From Apostichopus japonicus (taxonomy: Eukaryota; Echinodermata; Holothuroidea; Aspidochirotida; Stichopodidae), in the NCBI RefSeq assembly GCF_037975245.1, contig NC_092563.1, positions 20,726,594 to 20,790,593 on the forward strand: 64,000 bases of DNA, in the 5' to 3' direction. The translations under genes and the position numbers were made by a program. Of this stretch, positions 39,557-64,000 are shown piece after piece (position 1 is the first letter of the stretch; each line of letters begins with the position of its first letter). Under the pieces are notes generated by a model, which worked only from the letters and a program-made list of their open reading frames with translations, was not told where the DNA came from and made no database searches.

Positions 39557-41202
39557 TATGGCGGGCCATCAGTCTCAAATCATGGGAGATCGACTTATAC
39601 CGATTTAAATCGACATATACCAGTTTCCTTCGACTTATACCAGTTCCCATGCAGCAGCTGAAATTGACTTCTACCGATTTAAATCGATATATACCAGTTT
39701 CATTCTACATATCATCGATTTAAATCGACATATACCAGTTTCATTCTACATATCATCGATTTATTTACTTATCATCGATTTAAATCGATGATAAGTAAAA
39801 TAAATCGATGATATGTCGAAGTAAAGTGGTATATGTCGATTTAAATCGATGATATGTAGGATGAAACTGGTATATGTCAATTGAAATCGACATATACCAG
39901 TTTCATTCGACTTATACCAGTTTCATTCGACTTATATCAGTTTAAATCGACATATACCGATTTATATCGATGATATGTAAAATAAATCGATGATATGTCC
40001 ATTTAAATCGACATCTACCAGTTTAAATCGATGATATGTCGAATTAAATCGGTAGAAGTCAATTTCCGTGGACTTATACCAGATTGACATGTGGAGATAC
40101 ATCACGTGTAGTCACCTGACAAGGCGGGCGAATAATTAAATAGTTCCAAAATTACGAAGCTAGCAAGGGTGTTCATCATGGTTATGTCAATGGTAATTAT
40201 GAACAATTACTTGCAAAAAGATTTCGGTGTAACAATAAGGCTGAAAAAACTGATATGTCAATGACGTGCAATTATCTCAATGCAAACTGGGCTTGTCTAC
40301 TCAAACACGTGGCGTTATAGCATAGGAATACACATGCAACTGAATAGGCCTACAGTACGTACACAGATGCAATTACCTACTCCAGTTACACCATAAACAA
40401 AGATGATATTGTTCTGCAGTGAGGCCTACTGTAAGGTTACGTTTTAATGTAGCTAAATATATACCCATGGGGTTTAACAATTACAGTATTCAAGCTCAAA
40501 TTATGCCTTCCACTGTGCTCGTGTTTATTTTCAATTATTCGCCCGCCTTGTCAGGTGACTACACGTGATGTATCTCCACATGTCAATCATCACCGAAATC
40601 GGGATTTGGAATATGTTAATGAGCTAAATCGATGATATGTCGATTTAAATAGGTATATATCAATTTGAGACGCTAGAAACTGGTATAAGTCCACGGAAAT
40701 TGACTTCTACCGATTTAATTCGACATATCATCGATTTAAACTGGTAGATGTCGATTTAAATGGACATATCATCGATTTCTTTTACATATCATCGATTTAA
40801 ATCGGTATATGTCGATTTAAACTGATATAAGTCGAAATAAACTGGTATAAGTCGAATGAAACTGGTATATGTCGATTTCAATTGACATATACCAGTTTCA
40901 TCCTACATATCATCGATTTAAATCGACATATACCAGTTTACTTCGACATATCATCGATTTATTTTACTTATCATCGATTTAAATCGATGATAAGTAAAAT
41001 AAATCGATGATATGTAGAATGAAACTGGTATATGTCGATTTAAATCGATGATATGTAGAATGAAACTGGTATATGTCGATTCAAATCGGTAGAAGTCAAT
41101 TTCAGCTGCTGGAAACTGGTATAAGTCGAAGGAAACTGGTATATGTCGATTTAAATCGGTATAAGTCGATCTCCCATGATTTGAGACTGATGGCCCGTCA
41201 TA
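39557..41202. mobile_element. 1.65-kb palindromic foldback element with TATGG ends
   Basis: Termini TATGGCGGGCCATCAG and the complement of TATGACGGGCCATCAG, flanked by the 6-bp direct repeat ATCTCC (39551-39556 and 41203-41208). Arms of about 580-670 bp (39557-40140, 40530-41202) are inverted copies and consist of short units such as TTTAAATCGACATATACCAG. Many units are themselves near-palindromic (ATCGATTTAAATCGAT). The spacer (about 40141-40530) is unique. No coding capacity. Same end type and duplication length as the 9882-16492 element. Confidence 0.9.
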
Positions 41203-41208
41203 ATCTCC

Positions 41209-42071
41209 ATCTGCCACTGGGGTTATCACGATAGCACCGAATGACACTGTCTTAGCATATAATAGCTGCAAGTTAGAGTACATATTCAGCACTCCATGAC
41301 ATCACAATATATGTTTTGTTAACTTGATCTCACACAATACCCAATAATTACAAGTTATTCTGTGCCAACAATAAATAACCCGAGATCAATGTCACATCAA
41401 AGCTACTGGTATGACTGAACAAACTACAGTATGTAAATAGATATATGATATTGCTATCATGGAAAGCCAAATGGTTTACAATAAAATATGCAGTGAAACC
41501 AATATTCAATCATTTAGTTTATTAATATGGCACAGTTGTAACTTTCATGGCATAAATTATGTATTTTATATTACACTATGAATGAACGTGCAAGTCAATG
41601 CTAAGTATTACAAAAAGGAGAATGGAACATAATGCACTAAATGCAGCACTCAATGTTTGACGCCATAAAAAAAATCAATTCTTATGAAACATTGCACTAG
41701 CTTAGTGAGTGTGACATTATTTTACTGAGTCACCATGATTGGTACAGTTTGATCAATTTTCTTGAAGGCTTGTGATATCTACATTTTGGATACTTGTTAC
41801 TTACATTTGTCCATTCTTCTGTCCCTGTATAGTATTAAAACAAGCTTTTGGAACTGCTTTGACATCAGCCCTTTCAAAATTGTCCTTATCCATAGTAACA
41901 ACGTTGATTATGCTAATTCGTAGCTCTCACTGGAGAACAAGAGAGAATGGCAATCATCTTACATAATAGAAATAGAGAAGTACACATTTATCAATGAAAT
42001 AATCCAACATGAACACTTCCAATTCCAATTCTTATATCTGCTTCCAAAAACATCCGATCCAATCCAATCAC
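41209..42071. other. Intergenic stretch without recognised genes
   Basis: AT-rich sequence up to the (AAT)n tract at the inner edge of duplication arm B. Nothing supportable seen. Confidence 0.5.
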
Positions 42072-42134
<63 letters not shown>

Positions 42135-42136
42135 AA
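42072..42136. repeat. (AAT)n microsatellite at the arm B edge
   Basis: About 18 AAT units followed by AAAT units. It sits where arm A has (TGA)n. Confidence 0.95.
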
Positions 42137-42851
42137 TCGGCTACATAACGCTTGACTATGGAATGACAAGACAGACGGTATGCTAACAATTCCAGATAAA
42201 TGCAATATTTCCCACACAGCAGTATCCTACACTATAGCAGTACAAAGTTTTGTTTCCTTGGCGTTCCATAAATCGGCTACATAACGCTAGACTTTGGAAT
42301 AACCAGACAGCCATATGCACCGGATACCGATGGATATATGAATAACGCAACCCTGTAATCGGGTTGCATCATACTTTATTGATACTGGCAACGAGTGCAA
42401 AGTAGTCATATTTCCTGTTGTGTTCTCGCGCAGATAGCATTAGTACGTTTGCATTGTTTGTTACATGGTGTTGAATAGAACAAGTCGGGGGAGGACACGA
42501 TTGTACTTTTTAGTGGGAACCCAGTAAGTAAGCCTACGCACACACTTGAACGACGGCACAATTCATTGGTTGGGGCACGATGATTGTAGGTCAAAGGTTA
42601 TCACCGGGGGACCTTCGTCAAAATCTCTGAAGATTGATTTCAACATATAAGATATTTGTTTGTGTAGCGTGTGCGATTGTTACCGGTGTTATGAAGGTCG
42701 TGTGTGCTGGTTTGTATCAAGTGCAATATATACGAAGAGTAAAATCCAAATCATTCCATTCGCTCGTCTGTGATGGTTTGTACGCAATCAGATGCGCTGT
42801 CAGCATTACAGTTCAAATGCTTTACTAATTTTTACTTCGTCGTTGTAGATC

Positions 42852-55657
<12,806 letters not shown>

Positions 55658-58328
55658 TAAACCAAAGACACAAGATGATAAGTATATTCCAGAACGTGTG
55701 GAGATCATCTAGATATTAATCTCCTGGGATAAGCCGAACAATTACATGACAAGTGATACCATATATTATGGCACTAATGACATACCGTAGTCAGTATTTC
55801 CTGGTCAGTAATCGTAAAAAAAATATACCCTTTAGAGATCTGCATTACTACTGACTAACAAATTAAACAGATTTCGTTGTAGAAATGTGTAATATATCTA
55901 TAATAAGATATTCCGATTCATCAAATTGTATATTTGAACGAAGATCGTTCCTCCCTTCCGTATAGTTTTGGGGTTTTATAGGGACTCCAAATTTATGATA
56001 TGGAAAACATGATATTTTATCCCCGACCCTATGTCCCCATCCACATTCGCTACGCCTCAACTACTGTCCTTAAATAGTAGCAACTGTGTGTCGCGCATAT
56101 CAATTTCAACATATTTTTCTTATTAGAAGCGCCTATTCGTGAACACACGTAATCGGCGAAGCAAGATATTGTTGTTAGCCTGAACTCTCCAATAATCTAT
56201 ACAATTATAGGCAATACCGAGAAAACAGGGTCAACAGTACTACAATTGTTTATACTTATGTTTGCCCTATCTATCTTGAGTTAAATTGGGTGTAACATTA
56301 CGCTATAGTTTCGACTCCAAGTTGCCACAATGAATCTATAGTAAAGCATTGGCTTATGTCGGCGTACGTCTTGCAAAATCGTGAAGTTACAGAGGGTCTC
56401 TTAAACCAGGTACCTGTTACGTGTCTGTTCTCCGGTTGAATAACCATTGTAGTATCTATGAAGAATCACCGAGACGGATTCCTTTTCTAGCTGTTGAGAC
56501 TGCAGGTCTGAGTGTCTTGGACCAAAACGTATTCCTTGTTAAATTTGATGTTGTAAACAATTTAAAGTACTAAGAGGCTCGCTGATAGCTTATATCTATA
56601 GTTACATAGTAATAGAAGAAACTTATAAGTGTTTGCTTCAAATACAAGTGCTGTCAATGTGTTGTTTGAGGTGTGGGTGCTTTTCATGTGTACGTATTGT
56701 GTAGATTCATCATTTCTATTTATAGAACCTTGACATAAACTCCCAAATTATCAACTGAAAATTTAAAACAAAATAATAATAATATTACAACACAAGGCTC
56801 AGTAAGATTTGCAATCGTGCTGGCGAGTGTGTGTGTGTGTATGTGTATGTGATGGCTAGCTTGTATATCTCCACTACCACATGCTGAATTAATATCATAC
56901 TTGGTTAGTTCATTCCCTATGATTTGTAAATGTTCCCTAATGTTTGTGGTTCCTATCTCAAGAATATCAATGAGTAGGCGGGGTTCAACATAAAATTCTT
57001 AAAATGTTAATATATCAGCAACCGTGTGTCCGATTTAGTTCTTACTCGGTATGGTGATGTAACTATTACATTAAGTGCATGTTCTTTGTAACAACAATTT
57101 CCCCCATAGATGTTCATGGTGGGTAGGTTTTTGGGGGAAATCGTCAAAACCAGCTTGCCAACACGATATCTCAACAAACACAGGTTGAATCAATGTGATA
57201 CTTGGTAAATAGATGCCACATGATGAGTAGATGTGCCATATTGTTCTTGGTTCTCATCTCATAAATATTGATAAATGGGCGGGGCTTAACGTTAAACTTG
57301 GTTCATACTAGTATGGTGATGTTAGTACATAGTAAGCACATCTTCATGATGTCTTCAACTTTATGCCATGAATTTTCATCAAATTGCAAGAAATGGATTT
57401 TTAACACGGGACAAGAACCAAATGTTCCATGTTATTCATCCTTGACATATTAGGTTTGTCACATTACATTCATACAATCAACCATGTTAGTTTTTGTGTG
57501 CATATCATACAAATATTAATCAGTCAACATAAATTCTTAATCAGTTATCTCTGAAACAGTGTTCGTTTTCTGATTATTGCCAGCTCGTGTGCAAACAACG
57601 AACCAACAAAACACGAAATTGTAGCACAACTGAACAGAAATGACGAATTTTGCAAACCTTGGTACAAGGTGCTATATATAGATAACATGTGATAGTTTCC
57701 ATTATACCATCACCAAGGGGAAGGACATAGAACATGCCTCATGCGCAGGGGCGTCACAGAGCTTCGAGTACGGAGATGGAGTGATGACTTGCAACATTTT
57801 TACCCGTTTGTCCGAAAGAAAGTTTCAAATTTCTCGACAACGCAACAACGTTCAAGACGACGTCCTCTTGAGCGTCATGGACGTGGACACCACATGATGA
57901 ACAACTCAACAATAAAGTGATCAATTTTTACTTCGTTATACCTGAGGCTCTTTAATCCGTCGAAATTTCGATCTTCTTATGAACAGTTTGTCCAAACGAA
58001 TTTCAACCGAAAATTTAAATTTCGAGATGCAAGGTCGATACTTTGACGGAAAGCATCGAGATAAAGCGTCGTAATTTTCAGATGAAACGTCAAACAGCCA
58101 ATCGAAATGTCGACATTACAGTCGTCTATCTTATTGTATTGCCAATGTTCCTAGTGGCCCACCGTAGCATCTGCAAAACAGAACGAGAGACAAAAAGAAG
58201 AAGCAGAGTTCGGTACGGGGTCTACGGACCAGAACCTAACCGACTTTAAGATGTTAGGATCTTCAGTATTTTAGATTCAGCCTAGTGTGTGACGGAACAT
58301 AACATTGGGGAATCTTTACAGAATATAA

Positions 58329-58416
<88 letters not shown>

Positions 58417-58869
58417 AAGTGGATCCAGTTTGGATATGTTAGGAAATTGAACAATTATTTTACTTGGGTTTCAGCCAGAAGTGACAGGACTTTGCAAAGT
58501 AAACTTGTCTTAAATTAAGAGAAATCGCTTTGACAGAAATATTTCAGTGCTCCTACCTTCATGTACCGTAAAATGAGAAATACAAAAACAATTTTGAATC
58601 GATACCATACCCCTTCGGTTTTTGAAGTGCTTCAAATAACGCTATTGACGCATTTTGCTACAAGGGACTGTGGTGTACTGCACTTTTACACATTTTACCT
58701 TGGCCTATTAGGAAAGTTCATGAACACAGGCTGTGTGTACTGAAGTCTCCATTTTCTTGTTCGTCGGAAAGATCATAGGGTAACCACTGTGAAGAAACGT
58801 GATCCTTTATTGGCTGCTAACACAGCCTGTTACTGCACTTGCTATAAAAGACAGGCTAATGCGACCTAT
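55658..58869. other. Intergenic region after transporter copy B
   Basis: No gene recognised. 56820-57560 is a diverged relative of the (GT)n-led satellite family (TATCTCAA, GATACTTGGTAAATAGATG words). A (TA)n tract is at 58333-58417. Confidence 0.55.
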
Positions 58870-59268
58870 TAAGATTTAGATGTGTAGTGTGATGGTGAGG
58901 AAGAATCCTTAATAAACATAGCCTAAGTGGCGATGGTTAATAGGGATTCTACCGACACATCACACAAAGGAGGGATTACATGTCCTCTCGTTTGGTTCAG
59001 AGTTTTTTGCTGTAAGTTATTCCGGCCCTGGATGATCTTGATTACTTAATCCTCCGTTGATGAAGTGCTCACTCATAAGTCTTTAAAAACTAAAAAAGTC
59101 AGCTTTGCAATCTCATGTAATCCCTCCGTTGTGTGATGATGTATCGGTAGAATCCCTATCAACTATTACCCCTTATAAGCTCGACTAATTTAGGATTAAT
59201 ACGATTCCTACGATTTTAAATGAGGGCGCACTTAAGGAATACCTACGTGGATCTTCCTCGATCATTAA
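58870..59268 (+). repeat. Duplicated HYR-upstream block, right copy, part 1
   Basis: Direct-repeat partner of 9468-9881, containing the conserved hairpin at 58903-59197. In this copy the hairpin arms pair better (GGGATTCTACCGA-type ends). Confidence 0.85.
58903..59197. repeat. Long imperfect hairpin (right copy)
   Basis: Inverted halves include AGGGATTCTACCGA with CACATCACACAA and GGAGGGATTACATG, pairing with CATGTAATCCCTCCGTTGTG and TCGGTAGAATCCCTA. The loop is about 120 nt. Confidence 0.7.
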
Positions 59269-59611
59269 AGTGGCCATGACACGAAAATTTCAAAGTCCTA
59301 TATTTTTGGGATCCATCAAAGAGTGTTCTCTAGAACATGTATCAACCAATCTGCCAGTTTAAAACTTGATTTTTCAAGTCGAAAATTGAGAATGAATTTA
59401 CCCTTTTCGGCGTTTGAAACTTTGTTTACTCGAAAATTTTCCGATTCGCATGACGTCATGTGACGTCACGTTTTGAACGCATTTGTTGTCGCTGCTTACG
59501 ATCCTCCGAACATACCATTCTCGTACACAGTAGACAAGTACACATGCCACTAGTAGTTACTAAACAAAACACCGATCACAAGTGCGATATCAAATCAAAA
59601 TTTCCTGTGAA

Positions 59612-60409
59612 ATGGCGGATCCAGAACCAATTGCGGCAACCGAAGTTCAAAGTGATAGTGGTTCTTCACCAGGCAGTGAATTTGGGCTATAATTAGAGTG
59701 CCCTTTCTCATATTCGAAGCAGAGAGTGAAGGCGATGATCATTCCAATATTGAACAGAACGTTGAGGGTGGACCGGAGGTGTTAGAACCGTATCAGTTCG
59801 AGCCTGTTAAACGAGTCGAAATCGAAGCTCCACGACATATCGAAGAAATCCGATCGAAACGTTTGCAAGGAGCATACAACGTGGTAAGAATTTATTAACG
59901 AAGCATTCGAAAACAAAATCCCGTCCATTTTGTGCATGTGTTGTTGGAATTCGCGGAACCCCCTAAACCGTATTGTGCGTTGTGTTACTGAAAGTTTGGC
60001 TCGGGGATGTAAGTTGCATTGTGCAGCCATGCTAGGTAGGCATATGTGTTATTTCATAAACATTATTACTTGGCTAGTACTTTGGCCTGGAGTTTTGCAA
60101 ATCAATTTTCTGAAACAAAAGAATGTTTCATGATAAATGGAAGGTGTAAAACCACAACAAATGTAACCATAACTGTACATTGTATGCTTGCTTGTTATTG
60201 TGGACATCATGGGCCAACATTAATACTTTTTGAACTTTCATAAATTTTTCCCCAGGCAGTACAGATACATAGCCTACCGTCAACAGGTTCAATGGTACTT
60301 GGGGTTCCTAGCAAGACACGTCAGGGTTGTGCTACCATCATGTGCAGTCCAAAGGATCAGAACTGAGTTTCCAGCCAATGGTCATTACACTGGATTCAAG
60401 TTGCCATGA
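59612..60409 (+). pseudogene. P2X7 C-terminal-domain-like (P2RX7_C) gene fragment, broken
   Basis: The first exon starts ATG (59612) with an acidic/Ser-rich N-terminus (MADPEPIAATEVQ). The frame hits TAA at 59690-59692; the adjacent frame continues AESEGDDHSNIEQ then LEPYQFEPVKR to a GTAAGA donor after 59883. The last exon, after CCCCAG (60256-60409), reads YRQQVQWYLGFL, VRVVLPSCAVQRIRTEFP, then GHYTGFK and stop. These are hallmarks of the multicopy P2X7-C-like family of invertebrates and fish. The middle exon with the cysteine-rich zinc site (WCxCGxC type) was not found. One frameshift and a missing exon suggest a pseudogene. No P2X channel domain is present. Confidence 0.65.
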
Positions 60410-61931
60410 GAAAACTCATTGTATAGGAAGCCTTGGTTGAGAAATTCCTCCAGAAACACCTTTTCTAAACTACGATTGTGTTATATTATCAATCCGTCAG
60501 GGTTCCCTCAGTGTTGATATATTGAAATTCAAGACTTTTAATTCAGGATGAAAAGGTTATTTTCCAGACCCAACATCAACAATGAAAGGCATGTTTTGAA
60601 GCATTTGGACACAAGTATTGGCGTGACCGTGATGTCATATAATATGTGCATAAGGGAACGGGCATTGACCTTTTTAGGAGCATTTACCTCCCAGACGTTT
60701 GCTTCGTACCTTTAATCTGGAGGACAAAATATCCATATCACCAATGATATTTGACAGAAAAGTCATAATAAAGACCAATGGAGGCAGCAGAACTCTTGAA
60801 TGTTTAGACTTTGTTTCTTCAGCAGCAGTTGGTTTGTTTTACAGTCTTTCTTCAGAAACTCAGCAGTACACCCTGTTAATGGTCTTCGATTGTTTAAATG
60901 CGTGTGATGCTGTGTTTCACGTTGCCTGTCAGTGTTGTAGGTGTCGTCGTGCGTGGGTAACATTTTTGCATGTGAGTTACTTCGTGCAGTGTTTCTTGGT
61001 TTAAATAACCCTTTATTGTATTTGCTTCTGGATTATTCTAATTACTTTGTCACAACGATTGATAGCGATGGACATGCAACTGCTTTGTAGGCTTAAAGCA
61101 AAAAATTTCATGTAAGCTGTTTTCTTTAAACCTTCTTTGATGTCACAAATTACATTAGTGTAATTTAAGAATGATAATGTTTATGGAAAGTACAGTTTTA
61201 CTTTTATGTCATATAATACAATGATTGTTGTTAATGTTATTTTAGTCACAGGCTTGTTCAGATTGTCCAGAATGACTGTCTAGAACTGATATTGAATAAA
61301 TTTTGTTCAATGATTTAAGACTTGAACTACGTTGTGTGAATTTTTGGCTCTGTGTCTTAAAAATAAATCGCTTTGAGATTTAATTAAACACCCTTTGGAA
61401 TAAAATCTTTTTACCTACCTATTTTGACCCATCCCCTGTACCCCCACTCCCTCCAAAACATAAAAAATGGTTTTCCTGGAACAGGAATAAGAAATTATTG
61501 CTATAACTAACTGATCCAGCATATTCCAGAAATAAGTTGGGGCACTGAGATTTGTTCACAAGAAGATGTAACCCATCACTTCTGAAGCTAACCTCATATC
61601 CTATTAGTATACAATAGAGCAATGAAGGGGGTGTTAATTTAGATGATACAGCAAAACCCTTCGTCTATTGCGACTTCAGAATAGTAACGCTAATGCTAGT
61701 ACTACTAGTGCTCGGCGCGCTACCTCATAAGGATCGCCACTTGCCCCATTGGAGGTTTCCTATTCCCCGATCTGGTCTTCAGAGTAGTTTTTTGTGGATT
61801 GCTTGACAGAAGAATGACTCTTTTATGTCGAACCGTTTAAGTCCATTCGTTTTATTCCATAACAAAAAGGAGGGATCGTAGTATGCTTCCGTGAAGTGTT
61901 CGCTTCATACGGAGCTGCATACTGGCTAGGC
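60410..61931. other. Interior of the TTAA element, no recognised gene
   Basis: One 101-codon ORF (60699-61004, plus) has no recognised motif. AT-rich sequence follows, without transposase motifs. Confidence 0.4.
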
Positions 61932-62063
61932 TCAGTGAAATCGGGTGTTGTGCACTAACTTGGTCATAATCGCCGTGTTTTTTTCGTCCTTCAGCCATAG
62001 ATGTAGGCTAATTGCATGGGTTATGATATTTATGCAGCCCCCAACAACACAACAGACCGGCAT
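61932..62063 (-). CDS. THAP-like zinc-finger start (transposase N-terminus?)
   Basis: From ATG at 62063 the frame reads MPVCCVVGGCIN, then ISLHLWLKDEKN and LVHNTR, before TAA-type termination at 61932. The spacing of M-P-x-C, C-x-N, S-L-H and K-D-E-K matches the first half of a THAP (C2CH) DNA-binding domain. The second half (the AVPTIF-like end with Cys and His) is not in this exon. Kolobok transposases can carry THAP domains, and this start faces inward from the right TIR, so it may be exon 1 of the element's transposase. The rest was not found. Confidence 0.45.
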   Translation of the reverse strand: MPVCCVVGGCINIITHAISLHLWLKDEKNTAIMTKLVHNTRFH

Positions 62064-62420
62064 TTCTCTCGGATAGTTTACAACAGTTGTAAAACAACTT
62101 GAAATTTCTAACGATATAGCGTAATACAGTGGTTGTTCTCTCAGACTGAGTGTAAATGTGCGTGTATATGGAACGGTATGGTCGTCGCGCATCCGGTACA
62201 TGCCTGGGTTTGGCACCTGTGTTCCTAACATGACGTCATCATTGTCTTGTTGTGAAATCGCATTCTCAGATATCTATTTTCGAATGCGAATATTTAAACG
62301 TTAATTACTAATTAGTCCTTGAGGTTTTCAAGGTGATAAGGATAGTTTTGAACATAAATTTTCTCATATATTCAGAGGAAGTTACTCTCGATTAGTTGGA
62401 TTTTTCGTGTCATGGCCTCT

Positions 62421-63293
62421 TTAACATTTTTTGGCAATTTGGGGGATTTCCAAGATTCTATTCCTAATCCGAGAGCGTCATCAAATAGACCCACCCTAGT
62501 TTATTTAACCTGACCAGAACGTATTGAAAATGTTTCTCAATGGGGCATGCTACTGTTGTTCACGGAAGTCAGAATCAAACAGTCAATAGATTCTTCGTTT
62601 TAAGTTCAGTATTACTTTTTGATATAGGCTATCACACAATAAATCAAACAACGAGCTGTCAAGAAATCTGAGTTGCTTCACAGGAGATAACGCGAATAAC
62701 TCCACCATGGTAAGTTTTTCCATTGCCATTCTCTTGTAAACGTCCTGAAATTTCAACGGTCATAAGAAGGACGAAATCAATTAGATATTGAACGTTGTTG
62801 TCATTTTTACGCTGTAGTTATAACCTATATAGGCCTGTATGCTTGCCTTACTTTGCTTAGTATTTTAAAGAGTTGGAAGCTTATGTATACCCTGAGCGTT
62901 GTTAGGGCTTCACTGATGTAACTTATAAGCTATATATAGTGCATTGTTGGCAGAACTATACCGAAAAATATAAACTTATCATAGAATTCCGCAACCTATT
63001 GTGTATAGTCTTCAGCAAGCTACATCATATTCGGTAAAAGAACATTGTTGATGTTTCCGGTGGCATACGTATAGGCTATATATTAATTTCTCCGTTGTCT
63101 TATACACTTAATTCGTCACTTGGTGACTAGAGTAGAGACAACTGACGTGTCTTACCCGCGATATTGTAGAAGTGTCAAAGATTATTTTCCTTTATCATGC
63201 AAACGAAATTCAAAAAAAGTGGCATCGACATGTGTATACTTAGCTGGTGATTATGATTAAGCAATTATGTTTTTCTTTGCTAAATGTTTGCTC
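62421..63293 (+). repeat. Duplicated HYR-upstream block, right copy, part 2
   Basis: Near-identical to 16493-17345, with small substitutions and indels. Similarity ends at GTTTGCTCT (about 63293). Confidence 0.9.
62707..62709 (+). CDS. ATG-only first exon of a second HYR-type gene (partial; rest off window)
   Basis: CCACC-ATG directly followed by a GTAAGT donor, exactly as at 16763. If the gene model at 16763 is right, a second HYR-type gene should continue beyond base 64000. Nothing further of it is visible here. Confidence 0.4.
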
Positions 63294-64000
63294 TTTAGCT
63301 CATATGAAAGCAGGGAGCCATTATGTTCAAGGCTTTTTGCTCTATAGGTCTAGAGTTACATTGATCTTATGTCGCCTCCGTTTCCGTTTTATTGGTTTCG
63401 ATGATAATCGTAACCCATGAATGCATAGGCTATGCATTCATGCAGGCGGAGAGTGTGTGTGTATGTGTGTATTTTTGTTTAGTTTGCATTTTTGATGTCA
63501 GTCTTCGATGGAAGTATATTACACTCTAATTATGCATTAGTTGGTTTACTCAATTAATTGATAATAGTATTGTATGTACAAAGCTAATGAAGCGAAGTAA
63601 CATTAAATTGGAAAGTAGAGTATATTCAGAAGCCTCGTTTGTATTTTGAGACGCGATCCACACCCAGACGGACATGACATTTTTACGTTACGCAAGCCCT
63701 GTCTCCGCCCACGTTCAAGTTTAATTATATCGATTAAAAGAAGAATTTATGAAGCGACTGCCAATTATGACCATAATATATATATTTTTTATAATTTGGG
63801 GGTTATTCTACATTTTTTTAGAGTTACTTATGAGAGGACAAACATAAGGAAATAATTTAAGAAACAAAAATGCAGAACCAACTTGATGTCTCGAGGAAAA
63901 ACGGCAGTTGAGTGCATAAACTGAAGTAAATATTAGGAGAGAATGGTAATAGTTGCAAATGACATTACTTTGTATTGTATGCTGCGCTGTCACGAAGGTT
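63294..64000. other. Unique sequence at the right edge
   Basis: Includes a short (GT)n run at 63451-63470 after a TATGCATTCATG repeat. No gene recognised. Confidence 0.4.

Larger units (their letters stand above)
59269..62420. mobile_element. Kolobok-like TTAA DNA transposon, 3.15 kb
   Basis: Inverted ends AGTGGCCATGACACGAAAA and the complement of AGAGGCCATGACACGAAAA, flanked by TTAA on both sides (59265-59268 and 62421-62424). The left paralogous block (about 9860-9866) carries the empty site as TTGA. TTAA duplications with AG ends, plus a THAP-like start codon region near the right end, fit Kolobok better than piggyBac (CCY ends). A P2X7-C-like gene fragment reads inward from the left end. 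Confidence 0.75.

Noticed and set aside
59269-62420. piggyBac assignment for the TTAA-flanked element
   Set aside because: Termini start AG, not CCY, and the only DNA-binding-like remnant is THAP-like, which fits Kolobok better.

Overview
The window is AT-rich animal nuclear DNA. Genes are split by canonical GT-AG introns, and much of the sequence is repeats (microsatellites, minisatellites, DNA transposons, LINE and SINE remnants). The gene content (monocarboxylate-transporter-like MFS genes, a HYR/hyalin-repeat membrane protein, P2X7-C-like and SAMD3-like multicopy families) suggests a marine invertebrate deuterostome, most likely an echinoderm. Species cannot be fixed from sequence alone.

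Layout. (1) 1-7.5 kb: MCT-like transporter copy A on the minus strand; exons 1-5 are visible and exon 6 lies beyond the left edge. (2) 7.5-9.5 kb: a 220-bp (TGA)n block and short tandem repeats. (3) 9.5-17.3 kb: a block duplicated at 58.9-63.3 kb. It holds a conserved hairpin and a tiny ATG-only exon, and is split by a 6.6-kb foldback transposon. (4) 16.8-35.2 kb: a small HYR type I membrane protein gene on the plus strand. Its 14.8-kb first intron holds minisatellites and a 5.1-kb CACTA/EnSpm-like element carrying degenerate gene-like cargo. (5) 35.2-42.1 kb: mostly non-coding, with a tRNA-derived SINE and a 1.65-kb palindromic foldback element. (6) 42.1-55.7 kb: MCT-like copy B, complete on the plus strand (six exons, 489 aa). 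It is an inverted duplicate of copy A, with Ginger-like, hAT-like and 400-bp-satellite insertions in its introns. (7) 55.7-58.9 kb: intergenic. (8) 58.9-64 kb: the second copy of the HYR upstream block, split by a 3.15-kb Kolobok-like TTAA element that carries P2X7-C-like and THAP-like fragments. The start-codon exon of a second HYR-type gene is at 62.7 kb.

The two MCT copies lie head to head around the first HYR locus, and the two HYR promoter blocks are direct repeats. Each copy therefore supplies the empty target site for insertions in the other, so boundaries and target-site duplications of several unlabelled transposons can be read directly. The genes do not form a pathway: one is a plasma-membrane solute carrier and the other a cell-surface adhesion-type protein. 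The most unusual content is the mobile DNA: two foldback elements with TATGG termini and 6-bp duplications, host-like gene cargo in CACTA and Kolobok-like elements, and a 400-bp satellite whose units carry a cluster of four nuclear-receptor half-sites.
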